Source: Oryzias latipes (lineage: Eukaryota; Chordata; Actinopteri; Beloniformes; Adrianichthyidae). From it: a stretch of DNA of 64,000 bases. Of this stretch, positions 23,643 through 36,150 are shown one piece after another (the stretch's first letter is position 1; each line of letters opens with the position of its first letter). Below the pieces are notes generated by a model. The model did no database searches. It was not told where the DNA came from and saw only the letters and a program-made list of their open reading frames with translations. The translations under genes and the position numbers were made by a program. The stretch covers positions 2,662,619 to 2,726,618 of the forward strand of contig NC_019879.2 of NCBI RefSeq assembly GCF_002234675.1, read 5' to 3'.

Positions 23643-26600
23643 CACACATTTCGTACACAAGAAACAACTCTGCTATACTTGTTTCTTTAGGATCTTGACA
23701 AACTGTAACTTCTTTTTTATCTGAGCACCACATCTGCTCACACAGTTGCTCAATTAACGGCCGTTCTGCCGTGTGTGTTCTGCTTAGCCTAATATTCAAA
23801 TTGGCCTCCAGAAATACTTCTGCCAGTGTAGGGGTCGGGCAACTTTTGCACAATCGCTTTTGTTATGATGCTAAACTTAGATCTTGGTCTTGAGACGACA
23901 CTTAAATAAAAAAATAAAACACTTTAAGCTGATATTTAGCTTAATAAGCACCAGCATTTTAATTGTTGTCAACAACACAGTCTTTTGGATGAATGCAAGG
24001 CTTACTTCTTTTCTTTCCTCTATCATCAATTGTGCTTTTTTTTATTTAGGTCGCCCACCTTTAAATACATAGTTTTATGTGCGATGCAAAGCTTCTATCT
24101 TTGCATTTTGCTGATTTGTACGGTAGTTGTATTGGTTGCTGTTAGCGTTAGCTAACAAGATGCTAACCAGTATATTACACTGAACAGATGCGTGGTTCCA
24201 AGGAAAAACCACAGAAAAGAGGTGTGTTTATTTCTGCCGCGTTTCTCCTGCTTGCCTCTCATGTTTGTTATGATCACATTCACACTTAAGCTGGTCTTGT
24301 GGCTCCAGAATTCTCTACATTTAACAGTGTTTGTTTTGAACAGGTATCGGCTCCGACATATAGTGTCCGTCTGTCGGTTCATTGCTAGTAGTCCTGCCAC
24401 TCTAATAACAAAGAACAAATACTTGTCTGAATATTTGCGTTGGGAACTGTGGTCTGAGATGTTTGCCCGTCTCCTGTGTGAGCGAATCCATGAATTATTT
24501 AAGACTGTAAACAAAGAACTTTAGATAATCTGACTTAACAGTTGGCTTGACTGCAGCCTACCAAATCATCTGGATGCTCCTGTTTCTGACTCACGTGCAA
24601 TTGTGTAAATTTATCAATAACTTTAATCAGAAATAAAATGGCAGGTTTGTAATAAACAAAATTAAAACTGTAAACGTTCCAACTCTCTCAGCTCATCAGC
24701 TCAGCAAACCGAGCCTTGCATGTGTTTGCATTTTGCAGAAACAGAATTGTTTTGCTGTCTGGTTCATCTGAAGCAGCATTACTGCCTCCATTTTTCACTC
24801 AATTCAACTATGACACAGCAATTTTTTTTTAACCCTTATTTACCCTGACAGTAACCATTGACATTATAAACCTCTTTTGCAAGAGAGTCCTGGCAAAGAG
24901 GCACCCACAGTCCGCTTACAAATCACAGACACTGAAACATAAGGATAATATAAACATTAAAACATAACATTTGCAAAAAGCTAAAATACTGAAATATAAA
25001 ACAGTGAATCATAAAACTAGTGATATCGGTGATCAAAAGAAACAATTACAGTATTTGGTGGAATTCTTTGTTGCCGTACCTTAAAAACATTTACTGATGG
25101 TGGTTCAGTATGTCCCCAATTTAATTTCTGAGTTATTTCAGGCTCCATGTTTAAAAGCTTTTTCCCCCAAATTCTGTGATGGGACAGTAAGCAGCCACTG
25201 ATTGTGTGATCATAGGGAGTGGGTATTAACGCTTCTCTGTTTAATCAAATGGGGATGTACTGTAAGGTATTGGTTCTGCCTGCTAGTGGAGAGAAGGCCA
25301 TCCGCTCATGCAGGTGGATGTACCAGCTTCAGGCCTCAAAAGCTCCAGAAGACCTGGTTAGCTTTAGGAAAGTGCAGTCATCGAGTTCCCAAAACAATTA
25401 GAATCCACAAAATCTGGGAAATAAGAAAAAAACACAAAGGAACACAGAACACAAACAGAATATGCTGCCATTTAGATTGTTTGTAGGTTTACAAAAAGTG
25501 TTGAATGTCCTCTAACAGGTGTCCAATGCAAACCTGGAGGTGGTCCGCCTGTTCTTCCGCATCTTGTCCCTCTTCATGATGATTTTCCTGCTGTGTCACT
25601 GGAACGGCTGCATCCAGTACTTTGTGCCCATGCTGGAGGAGTTTCCTGCTGACTGCTGGGTCCGCAAAGAGAACCTGATGGTAAAACTCAAACTGTAAAT
25701 GATGAGAGTACGACTGATGGGGTTTTAGATAAAGTATCTTGTTGCGCATATCATTTCTCAGTTTTGGCAGGAATAAGACCAAATATCTGCCTTTCAAAGT
25801 AAGATTTCGCCAAACCACAGTTGTTTCCTTACGATAAATAAATATGTTTTTTTGTGCTTCTTTGGAAAATTGGTAATTTGTTTGGTTCAGGACTTGCAGT
25901 TTTTTGGAATTGCAGTTTACCGAGAATCATTTTTCTTCCAGAATTCAACAGTCATTGTAAAATACTCCTGGGGAGTTTTCCGAGCCCTCTCCCAAATGAT
26001 TGCTCTCTCTTACGGCTCAATGGATGCTCCAACAAGTGAGCTTGAACGTCTCTGTTGCACAACCTGTGCCTTTTTTTTTAATCACAAAGCTGCTGATTTG
26101 TTTTGCTCTCCAGATTATGTAGAGATGTGGATTGTCATGGTCAGCATGGTGTCCGGCTGCATGATGTACACGGTTCTGGTGGCCAACGCCACAGCAATGA
26201 TTGCCAACCTTGACCCAGCAGCTAAGGAATACAAAAGCAAGGTCTGTTGTGAACGTCACATTTAGATTACTCCTTAGCTGTACATTCCAGTGTGTACTTC
26301 AGCCGTCGTGCATTTGTGGAGGGTTTGAAAGATGTGTTACTTTCCGCAGATGAGCCGCTTGGAGCACTACATGACCTTCATGAAGCTGCCACCAGAGCTG
26401 CAGCTTCGCATCAGCAACTATTACCAGGCTCGTTACGGAGGGAAGTGGTTTGATGAGAAGGATGTGATGGACACAGTGTCCTCATCACTCAAAGAGGTAA
26501 ACCTTTTTCTGTTGCACAGAATGCTAAAACTTTTCCATGATAATTGCCGCAACCAAAATTCAACCGCAACATTGTGACTCTGGCTGGTAAAATTTGATCT

Positions 26601-29600
26601 TTGAAAATGGTTTGTGTTGGAGAGGCAGAGGTTGGATCAGGTAGCAGGGATCAGCATCTGATAAAGATCAACGGGTTTTACCTCAAAGCACTCATACTCT
26701 GCCAGTTTCTCTTTGATTACTGCAAATAAAACTACACTGAATTAAATCCATTTAAAGGTGCAACTGCTAATGACAGGCCTTTGTCTTCATTTATCAAAGT
26801 ATTTAATTGACTGAAAGATTGACGGATCATTTAGTCCTGGTATTTATATAAATCACATGTGTTTTAGGCTGCACGGTGGCGCAGTGGTTAGCGCTCTTGC
26901 CTCACAGCAAGAAGGCCCCCAGTTCAAGTCCCGGCTGGGGGACATGAAAAACAGAACATCAATGGGGGACCTTTCTGTGTGGAGTTTGCATGTTCTCCCT
27001 GTGCATGCGTGGGTTTTCTCCGGGATCTCCGGCTTCCTCCCACCGTCCAAAAACATGCTACATAGGTTGATTGGCAACTCTAAATTGTCCATAGGTGTGA
27101 GTGTGAGAGTGAATGGATGTGTGATTGAGGATATTCTACCCTGCCACAGACTGGCGACCAGTCCAGGGCATCCCTTGCCTACGCCCAAGTGGCCGGGATA
27201 GGCTCCGGCAACCCCGTGACCCCGAAAGGGAATAAACGGTTAAGAAGATGAATGAACGAACATTTGTTTGCATAGTTTCATTGATGGTGTGACCTTTACT
27301 TAGGTGGGACTTTTTATGTAATTTTTATATTAAATAAGTATGAATTTTCCACTAGCAACCCCAAGAGTATTTAGACACAGTTGATGAAGAATTGAGTGGA
27401 TTTAGAGATTTAAAATGACAAGAGTTTAGTTGATGTGTGAGCATGCTCTTTATGCTATGGCTGAGTAATTTTTCCTATATTTCACAAATTTTCTATACAG
27501 TTATCCAATTCCTCCTATGTTTCATGAAGCTAAATATGGTTACGGTAGTGAAGCTTGCAGATATTCAGTCTGTTACCCGTTAATGTGATTTGTCTTTCAA
27601 GATGAAATGTCAGTTATTGGTCCCTAATTTTACCTATAAATTTCTCCCAGACGTGTGACTTATACTCCAGTGCGACCTGTATGTGATTTTGTTCTTCTTT
27701 TTTTGAATTTCTTGGCATCTGAAAAAATACTCTGGAGTAGATATAGTGTCCTAGTAGCTATCTTGTTCTTGCCATTGAGCTGGATTATCAGGACTTGCTT
27801 TACTTGTTGAAGGTATTTGGCTGTTGCAGATTTCCTTGTTGCCTGTCTCAGGTTGCCATTTGCCTCTGGAATTCTATCACTGTATATTGGAAATTTGCAA
27901 TGATGCCTGACATGAGCTTATATGTTGTATGGAGGCAGGTTATTGACCGGTAGTTTGATGGTACTGCACCCTCTGAGGGATCTTCCATTAGTCATTCGGT
28001 GTGTGGCCCCTCTGTTAGCAGCTGGTTCATTTGTGCTGCCAGGCGCTCATGTAGTGCAGTAGGCATGTATCACGTCAGGATCTGGTGCTGTCCAGTTCTT
28101 CATACCTGAGACTCTTTCTTGGATGTCTCTGTAAGAGTTACTGGATTCAGGGAGGTTGCTATGTTCTTTTCTCAGAGAGACCAGCCACTGGGCATTACTG
28201 TTATGTGATGTCTCTTTCTCCCATATACTTTTCCAGTACTGTTCAGTTTCCATTCTTGGTGGGTCTGCTCTGCTGTTTGACCCTGCCCATGAGCGTACAC
28301 TTTTGGTTGAGTTTCAACCAAAATAATTAAGCAAATGGATCAATATATGAGCAACACTGGACAATAGAAGATTGAAAAAACGTCTCTGGTTTGACGAGTC
28401 TCCATTTCTGCTGCCGCATTCGGACGGTAGGGTCAGAATTTGGTGTCAACAACATGAAAGCATGGATCCATCCTGCCTTGTATCTACAGTTCAGGATGCT
28501 GCTGGTGGTGTCATGGTGTGGGGGATATTTTCTTGGCACACTTTGGCCCCCTTAGTACCAATTGAGCATGGTTCCAACACCACGCCTACCTGAGTATTGT
28601 TGCTGACCATGTCCATCCCTTTATGACAACAGTGTCCCCAACTTCTGATGTCTGAGGTCAAAAATTGTTATCCTAGAGCAAGATAGCTCTTATCTCTTAA
28701 GATATCTTATCTGGTTGCGAAAGGTTTGAAGACTCTTTCTTGTGTCTGAGGAAAGCTTCACCTTTTCCCGTGTTCTCAACTCTATTCCTGTTGGTGGAGC
28801 AGATCTGGAAATCCTCATCTGATCAAATTTTATCAAATTTGATCAAATTTGATCAGATCCAGAAAAGTTTTGAAATGCCAAAATCTTTGATCCGTGGAGT
28901 CGAAACAGGGAATTTGGTAATCTGGATCACTTTAATCCTGGTCCGAAGTTTTGAAATACCGGGCTTAAATGATTCCCCTTAACTAAGAAGTTAACAAGTA
29001 CTTTATCTGGGACATTATTGCTTTCAGTTCCAAAGCTGTGCCAAGACACTACATTTTACAGTAGTATGGCTTTAAAGATTTGTTCAGAAATATTAGAAAA
29101 CAGCAGCGGTTAATGGAGTTGTTTTACTGGAGCACATAAGATGAGGCGGTTTAATGTTTCAGTCAGACAACTCTTGCAGAAGAATATTTATTTCACAACA
29201 TCTTTAGGTTTTCACAACATCTTTAGGTTGGCATTCACGACTTGATGCACGACTTCGTTTTGGCATAAGGCTCCGTTCAATTCCTTGAGATAATTCTTTT
29301 TTCCTTACACTTTCGGGTAACAAAACCCCCGTAACGGAGCCCACAGGTGAAAGCCGGGGAGGAGGGAGGGGCAAAGAATGAGCGCTGAAGGTAAAAGACA
29401 ACGAACAATTGTACACCTGACTTAAATAGGACGCTGAGCAGGTGAGTTAATTGACTGACCCGCCCTAGTGGAGTAACCTGTAATTCTGCAGAGTGTCTGC
29501 CCGAAAATGCGACGAGTCGCTATTTCTACACACAGTGGCGGTTCTACCCTGAATTACTCCCCGGGCGAGACCCTCCCCTGGCGCCCCCCCCCCCTCCCCC

Positions 29601-32600
29601 CATTGAGTCACTTTGTCCATGTCAACTGACATATTTTATTGTCATTGAAATTAAGAAACATATGTAATCAAACACAATATTGAATACATAATATAAAATA
29701 CATATTATAAAGCACAAATCTTTTATCACACAAATAAATATAACAGCAGCACCATTGCACTAAGAACAGAAAACACTAACTAAAATCTAACCTTCCTTGA
29801 TGCAAACTCGTCAATAACGTCATCATATGAAATCTGCTCCCCTATGAACGATTGATCCTAACAACAGCAGGTTAGTGAGTCGCTCCTGAGACATTGGTGA
29901 CCTCAGGTATGACTTGATCAACTTGAGTTTTGAAAAGCTCCTCTCTGCTTGAGCCACAGTGACTGGCAAGGTGAGTGCAATCCTGAGAGCAGTCCAAAAG
30001 TTGGGATAGATTTCTGATAGATAGTTATCAGATATGAAAGTGATAAACTCAAAGAGACTTAGAGTCGTTGATGGTAAGTTAGGCAAGTTCTTTATTTCCT
30101 GAACAAGCTCTCTACTGTCCAAATCACAGTTCCCTTCAAAATGCAGGATGTGGTCTAGTGCCGCGCATTGCTCCGTCAGTTCCTCATCTGCAATATAGGC
30201 CTTATAAAAAACATTTATGAATTGGAAATTTAAATTTTCATCTCTACTTCAGAAAAGAAAAAATAGCTCATGTTTGCTGTCCTCAATCCTTTGATTGGCA
30301 CATTTTTTGTTGTGACCTATTAAATTACTGTATTGTCACCATAGAGTTGTAGTAAATGGTAAATATTCATCTTTAAAACTAACAACAGATTTATGCAAAT
30401 TCTATTGACTAATAATATACCCCAACATTTGTAAATAAATAAAAAAATAAACTTCATTCATGCAGGCTCAAGTTTGACCCCTAAATCATCAGTTAACTGG
30501 TAAAAAAAAACATTGTGAAAACGTTTAGGCTTCCACAAATGATTATTAATCAAATAAGTAACGGCCATTCTGCAGTTATTTGCTCCATTAGCATGTTATG
30601 GCAGCAGCAGCAGCTTCAGCAGCAGCAGCAGCAGCATGCCAGCATCACAGCTCATTTAAAATTTATGAACTAAGTTTACAACAACAGCAAAATACAACAA
30701 AAACTTTACAGCAGAGCAGACAGAGACACGAATCATAACTAATGTTACAAGTTAAGGCAGAGCAAAAGTTAAAGAAGGAAATCTTAAAAATGATGTTATT
30801 TGCAACATTTGGGCCTACTTCAGTTTACTCATCAACCAAAATAAAGTTTTCATCAACAACGTTGTTGCTGCAGGGCAGGTGGCATTAGAATTTAGAAAAC
30901 ATGCAACTGAGAGGACAAACCCTTTTCTTCGTCTCTTTTCTCCTCTTCTTCTTTTCTTTTCTTTCTAAATTGGGCACCAGCTTTGACCTTTTTTTCTCCA
31001 TATTTCAGATGTTTTTGGCATTTATCCCTTTATTAAAATTTAGGTTATAGAATGTCACCGTATGACTGACTTGTAAAAAAGTTTTATAAAGTGGATTCCA
31101 CCCCCCCACCCTTGTCCCTCACCTGGCCAGTTCATTTGGAGGCGACCCACAGTTGAACTGATTCCCCGTAGCCCCTTTTTCGTCACACATTTCCAGCAGG
31201 AGCGCCTGCAGCTGCACCCAGGGGCGCCAATTCGCTACATGGCGGTGCAGTTTTTATTTTTTCATTGAGCGCTGAAGCGCGGCCCGCGACCATCACCCCC
31301 TTGAAGATGATCCGGCCAGGTTTTGCGCATGCGTTTCGCGCTCTATGCTCACCTCTCAGCCGGCGCCCTTCACCCCGCGCCCCCTCCCTTCTCCTTCTCA
31401 CACACATTTGCGTCCACTTCTCAAAGACAGGAGGGAGCGCAGCTGCGGGGCGGGGCGCCGCCAGGTTTCAGGCTGGTACAAACTCTGTGACAGAAGTAAA
31501 GCAATAGTGGTGAATATACTTTTTTTACAAGGGCTGAGCTGCCGGCGCCGCCCCTGTTCATTTTCCGCCCGGACCACCGCCCGACTTGCCTGTGCCTAAA
31601 ACCGCTTCTGTCTACACATCAATATCAAAAGTGTGTAGATACAGATCGTTAAGAGATATTTAGAAATAGAGATATTTGAACAATCTCAATATTTTTGGGG
31701 GGTTTATGGAAACCCAACAGAAATGTATTTATATTTATTCAAAACTTTTCGAAAGTGACTTTTATTCCTCTTTGTTTTTCAGCAAATCCTGATGGTAATG
31801 TGCAGCCGACTGTTAAGGAAAGTGCCTATGTTTCAGAATAGAGAGGAAAACTTTATTAACTCCATGCTTCTGAAACTGGAGTATGAGGTTTTCCAGGAAG
31901 GAGATGTCATCGTTCGACAGCACGTCCCAGGTGATCGCATGTTTTTCATCGATCACGGTCAAGTTCTCCTGGAGACTGATTCCTATGAGCGGGAGCTGTG
32001 TGATGGAGATTATTTTGGAGGTGGGTTGGATTCAGATACTTTATTCTGTCCAATGTCTGCCAGTACTGCAGCTCTCTAATTTACTTTAATTTAACTCTCA
32101 AAGTAGCAATGAATAAACAAATAACAGTGCCACTATAGAACAGTGTTTTTATTTTGGTCTTTATCAGTAAAGGGATTCAGAGAAATCCTCATGTCATGTT
32201 CAACATTTTCAGATTTTCTTTGAAAACGTTTTTTTCTTAAGTCCATGTCCCTGCACAGTGCCTAGAACTAACATTAAGCTTTTCACTTATAGTCTGGTGG
32301 GATGACCAGCGTTTAGAAGCAGCCCAAGTAGCTTTTAGCAGGTGTCCCAAAGGGCAATGCTTTTGCAAAGCAATGTTTTAATTTAATTGCACCACAGCGT
32401 CGGCTGAAATAGGCTCACTACCTCAGCGCTTCAAAGTCTGACAGTTCTACTTCCCTAAACTCTGCTGAAAGACTCCCTTAAGACTCAAAATATCCATTTG
32501 GACCAAGGCGCTGTTTTCATAAATGACAGATAATGCAAAGACAAACAGTACTAAGTAAGCCTCAGTATAATGCAGTACTGTTCAATCAGTCTACTGTACT

Positions 32601-34552
32601 TTGAGCAGCTTTTACCTGCATCTCATACGCTGTAAACCCGAACAAGATCAGTCAACTCAAAATTTATGAGGAAACTGATTACATAATCATTTTTGAGTTA
32701 TATTACTTAAAAATTACAAGTTAATCGGAAAAATTGAGTTGTCATTTAACACTTAAACTATTACCTCTTCCTCATACCTCTCTGGGTCACAGGCCTGCCA
32801 GACATATGGTGAGAGTGAGCCAGAGCTCTAATGCATGTAAACTCCACACAGAATAGGGTGCTGTCACAGGTTCCCGAGCCGGGGTTTGATCCAGCGTTTT
32901 CCTGTTCTGAGTCAGGAGCACCACCCACTGTGTCATGAGACGTGAAGAAGTACCTCAATATGTAGGGCATTTCTTTATGACATAATCAAGTCTCTGTGCT
33001 TAAGTTTTGATACCAAGGTTTCATTTACTCAAAATGTTTTAGTCCAAACAAAGATATAACAAGTCAAAGGTAAATCGGCTTATGGGATTTAAGCTGACTT
33101 GACTTGGTTGCTACTTTTGAGTTCTATGATTATAAAACTTTTGAGCTCATTGGACTGTTCGGGTTTACAGTGTAACCATTAGTCTCTCACATGGAGGAAT
33201 TTAGACTTTTGGCTCTTTCTTTACTTCACTTTGCAACGCGTCATTCAGGTTTCTTGGAGTTTGTCGATCCACAGCCCAACTGTTACAACTTTTAAGTTCC
33301 AAAAACCTTCAGTCTTTGACTTGATGTCATTCTGATTAAGACTTTAGATTCATTACTAAACCTCATTTTGACCATGTCAAAGTGGACAGACGCCTTGGAC
33401 TCCCTTCTAGAGCAGCAGGAGTTCATGGTTGACTCCACTAAATGCCATATGGAAGGAACGCACTGCTCTTCAGGAGTAAATGGAGATAGAGCTCATGTCT
33501 GTTATAACATTTGTGAAATTGTGCTTTTAGTCAGCTCAGAAACACGTAAAACATATTAAATGAGGTTTGACGTTCAAACTGAACCTGCATTGCAAAACCT
33601 CTGGTGTGTTATATTTAGATGTGATTAAGCCCCACACATCAGAGTGGTTTGGGTCAATCTGAGCTGTTCACACTATTAATGTGGGGCAGGAGGGTCAAAC
33701 AAAGCAGTAGGTACTTCTTGTTGCATGAATATTTCTCTGTTTATCTTTCTTTTTATTCATCGTAACAGTAGATTGGCTAAATGAATAGTTGACAGTTGCT
33801 TATTGTGTTTTTTTTAAAGAAAAGAATAGACTTGTATGAAGGGGATTAGATTCAGCCTTAGAAAAAGAACCACCAGATATTTTAGATCAACTTCTCACTG
33901 TAGTTTGGCATCGCTATTTCTTCTTGGGCTTTCATGGCTGAATGCAGAAGAAGTGCTAAAAACAGAAAGATATTTGTAGAAACAAGTATGCAAAAGAGAA
34001 TGTATGTTCAGCAGATCAACAACAGATTTATTTTTGTGATAACAGAAAAGAGAAGGAAAAAAATACATTTTAAGACTCAAAAGATGATATTCTCGTGTCC
34101 AGCAAAATAATCCTTCATTTACATTTAAATGATAACACTGTTATTATACCTTTAGTGACCAAAAATGATTAATTAAAACTGTTCTTTTTAAATAAACGCC
34201 ATGTGTTTATTTCTTAGTCTTTAGTCCGTCTTTTTGGCACAAAACAACCGGAGTTAAGCAGGCTTCGCCTAATAACTGACTGATGTCTGGGTATTAATTT
34301 GGGATTACTTGTCAAAGCTCATCTCTGTCATTAGAGTCTGCTCACTCATTAACCAACAGCCTTCTGCTTCCTTCTGCAGAGACATGTGTGCTCACCAAAG
34401 GCAAACATCTGGCCACCGTCAGGGCACTGACTGACTGCCAGTGTTTCTCGCTGTCCTGGAACAATCTTCAGGATGTACTCGGGAGCTTCCCAGAAATCAG
34501 GAAAGACTTGGAAAAAAGTGTCCTACTCATCCCTGATGCTGGACTGCTATAA
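21329..34552 (+). CDS. hcnl1: HCN-like hyperpolarization-activated channel (HCNL1-type), 10 exons
   Basis: Exons: 21329-21513, 22460-22646, 23128-23232, 23363-23500, 25519-25680, 25942-26035, 26114-26241, 26350-26496, 31783-32020, 34380-34552; all phases match, giving 518 aa. Order: HCN N-domain (YGSEVAVEKE..IHPFSP, about 34-60), S1 (66-86), S2 (98-118), S3 (139-159), S4 (175-198), S5 (214-236), pore (270-290), S6 (297-322), C-linker (334-398), cyclic-nucleotide-binding domain (399-505), and almost no tail after it. Odd points: S4 has Met180 where HCN channels carry an Arg; the HCN filter CIGYG reads ALSYG (280-284); the CNBD keeps FGE but has His and Leu where HCN2 has R591 and T592. HCNL1 was described in zebrafish sperm as a proton channel conducting through the voltage-sensor domain, with an S4 Met reported as important. 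Membership of the HCN superfamily is certain; HCNL1 orthology is inferred. The 5.3-kb intron 8 is full of transposons. Confidence 0.87.
23592..23638. repeat. (TA)n microsatellite
   Basis: About 23 TA units in intron 4 of the HCN-like gene, 90 bases past the S4 exon. Confidence 0.95.
24815..24945. repeat. Fragment of a dispersed fish repeat
   Basis: TTAACCCTTATTTACCCTGAC and CTCTTTTGCAAGAGAGTCCTGGCAAAGAGGC recall a widespread teleost repeat. Short and diverged. Confidence 0.4.
26868..27258 (+). mobile_element. tRNA-related SINE-like repeat, near full length
   Basis: It begins GCTGCACGGTGGCGCAGTGG with a box A-like GTGGCGCAGTGGTTAGCGC and a box B-like AGTTCAAGTCCC. A body follows with TGTGGAGTTTGCATGTTCTCC, CTCCGGCTTCCTCCCACC and CTGGCGACCAGTCCAGGG, ending GGTTAAGAAGATGAATGAA. 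This is a very common teleost interspersed repeat. It lies in intron 8 of the HCN-like gene. Confidence 0.85.
28340..28680 (+). pseudogene. Tc1/mariner transposase fragment
   Basis: The reading frame gives LKKRLWFDESPF, DGRVRIWCQQHES and GGVMVWGIFSW, the region around the first and second acidic positions of Tc1-like transposases. It stops soon after, and the third acidic motif was not found. It lies in intron 8 of the HCN-like gene. Terminal repeats were not recognised. Confidence 0.75.
28820..28862. repeat. Short tandem TTTGATCAAA repeats
   Basis: Overlapping ATCAAATTTGATCAAATTTG units, themselves palindromic. Confidence 0.7.
29534..31558 (-). pseudogene. hAT transposase relic with dimerisation domain
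   Basis: The minus strand 30122-29823 encodes ALRIALTLPVTVAQAERSFS and KLKLIKSYLRSPMSQERL, the C-terminal hAT dimerisation motif. A frameshifted ISYDDVIDEFASRK continuation lies near 29800. CAGTGGCGG at 29534 looks like the left hAT end. The outer limit near 31558 (GCCGCCCCTG) is a guess from a CpG-rich patch and not a matched repeat. The upstream transposase region is not recoverable. Confidence 0.6.
30601..30637. repeat. (CAG)n repeat, interrupted
   Basis: GCAGCAGCAGCAGC TTCAGCAGCAG pattern; not in any coding exon. Confidence 0.9.
31190..31600. other. CpG-rich patch in intron 8 of the HCN-like gene
   Basis: Dense CG dinucleotides (GCGCGGCCCGCGACC, GCGGGGCGGGGCGCCG) stand out from the AT-rich surroundings, 200 bases before the CNBD exon. 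Probably the end of the hAT element rather than a host promoter. Confidence 0.5.
32761..32950 (-). repeat. Diverged SINE-like repeat fragment (minus)
   Basis: GTAAACTCCACACAGAA and GAGCCGGGGTTTGATCC, then CACCACCCACTGTGTC, follow the reverse-complement order of the 26868 element. Confidence 0.5.
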
Positions 34553-34841
34553 AACCTAGACCTATGCAGTGCAGATGTGGAGAGAAGCCATGCATTTATT
34601 AAGCAACTACATTGATGAACAGAGACTAGTTTGCATATCCAACTGCATATTTCATCACCAAACTAAAAAGTATATTTTTAATCTAGGCATTATTTGCTCT
34701 TTCTTCCAAAGAAAACTATAAACATATCTACGCAACGCAACGGAGACACACCGCAGCTGGACCAGTGGGAACTGGCTTTTAGTTGACTATTAGTTGTAGT
34801 TGGACAAAAGAGAATTCAGATTCAATTCCTTATTTATTCTG

Positions 34842-34902
34842 AATAAACGTCTGGAATTTACCTTAATTCTGAAGCTTAATTTTCACAGGAAGTGTCAATA
34901 AA
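34842..34902 (+). other. Candidate poly(A) signals of the HCN-like gene
   Basis: AATAAA at 34842-34847 and again at 34897-34902, 290-350 nt past the stop at 34552. They give a normal-length 3' UTR ending before the hAT MITE at 34993. Confidence 0.4.
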
Positions 34903-34992
34903 AAATATACAACCAGTTTTAAATGTGTACCACTTTGTGTTTGCTACAGGTCTGTGTCAACACATTTGGTGCTGTTGTAAAAGCCTTTAAAT

Positions 34993-35373
34993 CAGGGGTC
35001 GGCAACCTGGGGCACACGTGTCACAGTTGGAAAAGACAACAATACACACATCATCGATCTTCTGTTTTTTTCGGATTTGAAAAAAAAAAAAATCCGGTTT
35101 GAGTGACAATCTCTTCTCACAATGAGCTTTTTTTCCTCCAAGGCCCCATAAGGAAAGGCTCCAATCCCGCAGCGCTGTTACTGGGACTCCGCCCACTAAT
35201 ATATATGCTGTCAGCCTTTAATGAATGGGCGATTTAAATTACAACTTAACATAAAATTTTAGATATATTGGAAATGTTTTGTACTTCTTTGTATTAGAGT
35301 TTGCATTATAGTTGGTAATGACAGTTCTTACAGGGAGAAAATTTGGAATTAGCATAAACGTTGCTGACCCCTG
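34993..35373. mobile_element. hAT MITE with 8-bp TSD
   Basis: Ends are CAGGGGTCGGCAAC and GTTGCTGACCCCTG. Flanking octamers are CTTTAAAT (34985-34992) and CTCTAAAT (35374-35381), 7 of 8 identical. The 381-bp interior has no ORF of note. It lies just past the 3' end of the HCN-like gene. Confidence 0.85.
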
Positions 35374-35940
35374 CTCTAAATGAACATCTCATTCTGAATC
35401 CCATTAACATCCCTCACAGACACCACAAGCATTGCACTGCAGCACAAAAGAAAACTGTACCATGAGCAAAGATGAGCAAGAAGAGTTTCTGAAGAAAATT
35501 TTTTTTGACAGGAACTGTGATTGTAGAGGGGCCCAAAGTCAAGAAATGGACTTGTGAACAGGCACTTAGCCGTACAAAAAGTAAAAGATGACATCGATCA
35601 CAACAAATCACAAACTTAAAAAAAAAAGACTCAACACAGAGGTAGAGAGAAATATTTTTCTTGTAAGCTGCTGAAAACAGGCTAAGAAACAATCAACTGA
35701 ACCTGATGGAGCTCTGGATTATTGAAACTAAATCCTGGCGTAGGTAAAAAAAAAAAAAACCTGATGAAAATCGTGCAAAGCTTGAAAGTTCCAGTGTGAC
35801 AATGAACAGCAACACCTGGCGGCCATCTATAGGCATAGCTCCATCTTGTGCAGTGATGTACTGAAATGGGATCAGAGTTAGCAAAATAAGTTCACGGGAG
35901 ACAGAGCGCTCTTTATTTTCTGTGAACATTTTCTTTCTTT

Positions 35941-36150
35941 AACCCTTTTGCTATCCTAGGCACATTAACGTTGGGAGTTGGGTCATCTGGACCCACTAGA
36001 CAGAGCTCTGAACCTTTTTTCTTCAATGATTTGTGATCTTCACTGGTGTCCATGGATTACATTAAATCTTTCCACCTTTATGCACCTTTGTCATGGTAGG
36101 AATAACACGTCAATGTAAGGGGGGGGGTCATCTAAGATAGCACAAAGGTT
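35941..36150. mobile_element. AACCCTT MITE, copy A
   Basis: About 210 bp, running from AACCCTTTTGCTATCC to GATAGCACAAAGGTT as inverted termini. The body contains GTTGGGAGTTGGGTCATC, TTCAATGATTTGTGATC and a G9 run. It is close to copies at 38709 and 62470. Confidence 0.75.

Noticed and set aside
26868-26960. tRNA gene
   Set aside because: Box A- and B-like words are present, but there is no tRNA cloverleaf and the unit is a dispersed SINE-like repeat.
31265-31599. CpG island of a host gene
   Set aside because: It sits in an intron next to a hAT relic, and no exon with a plausible product starts there.
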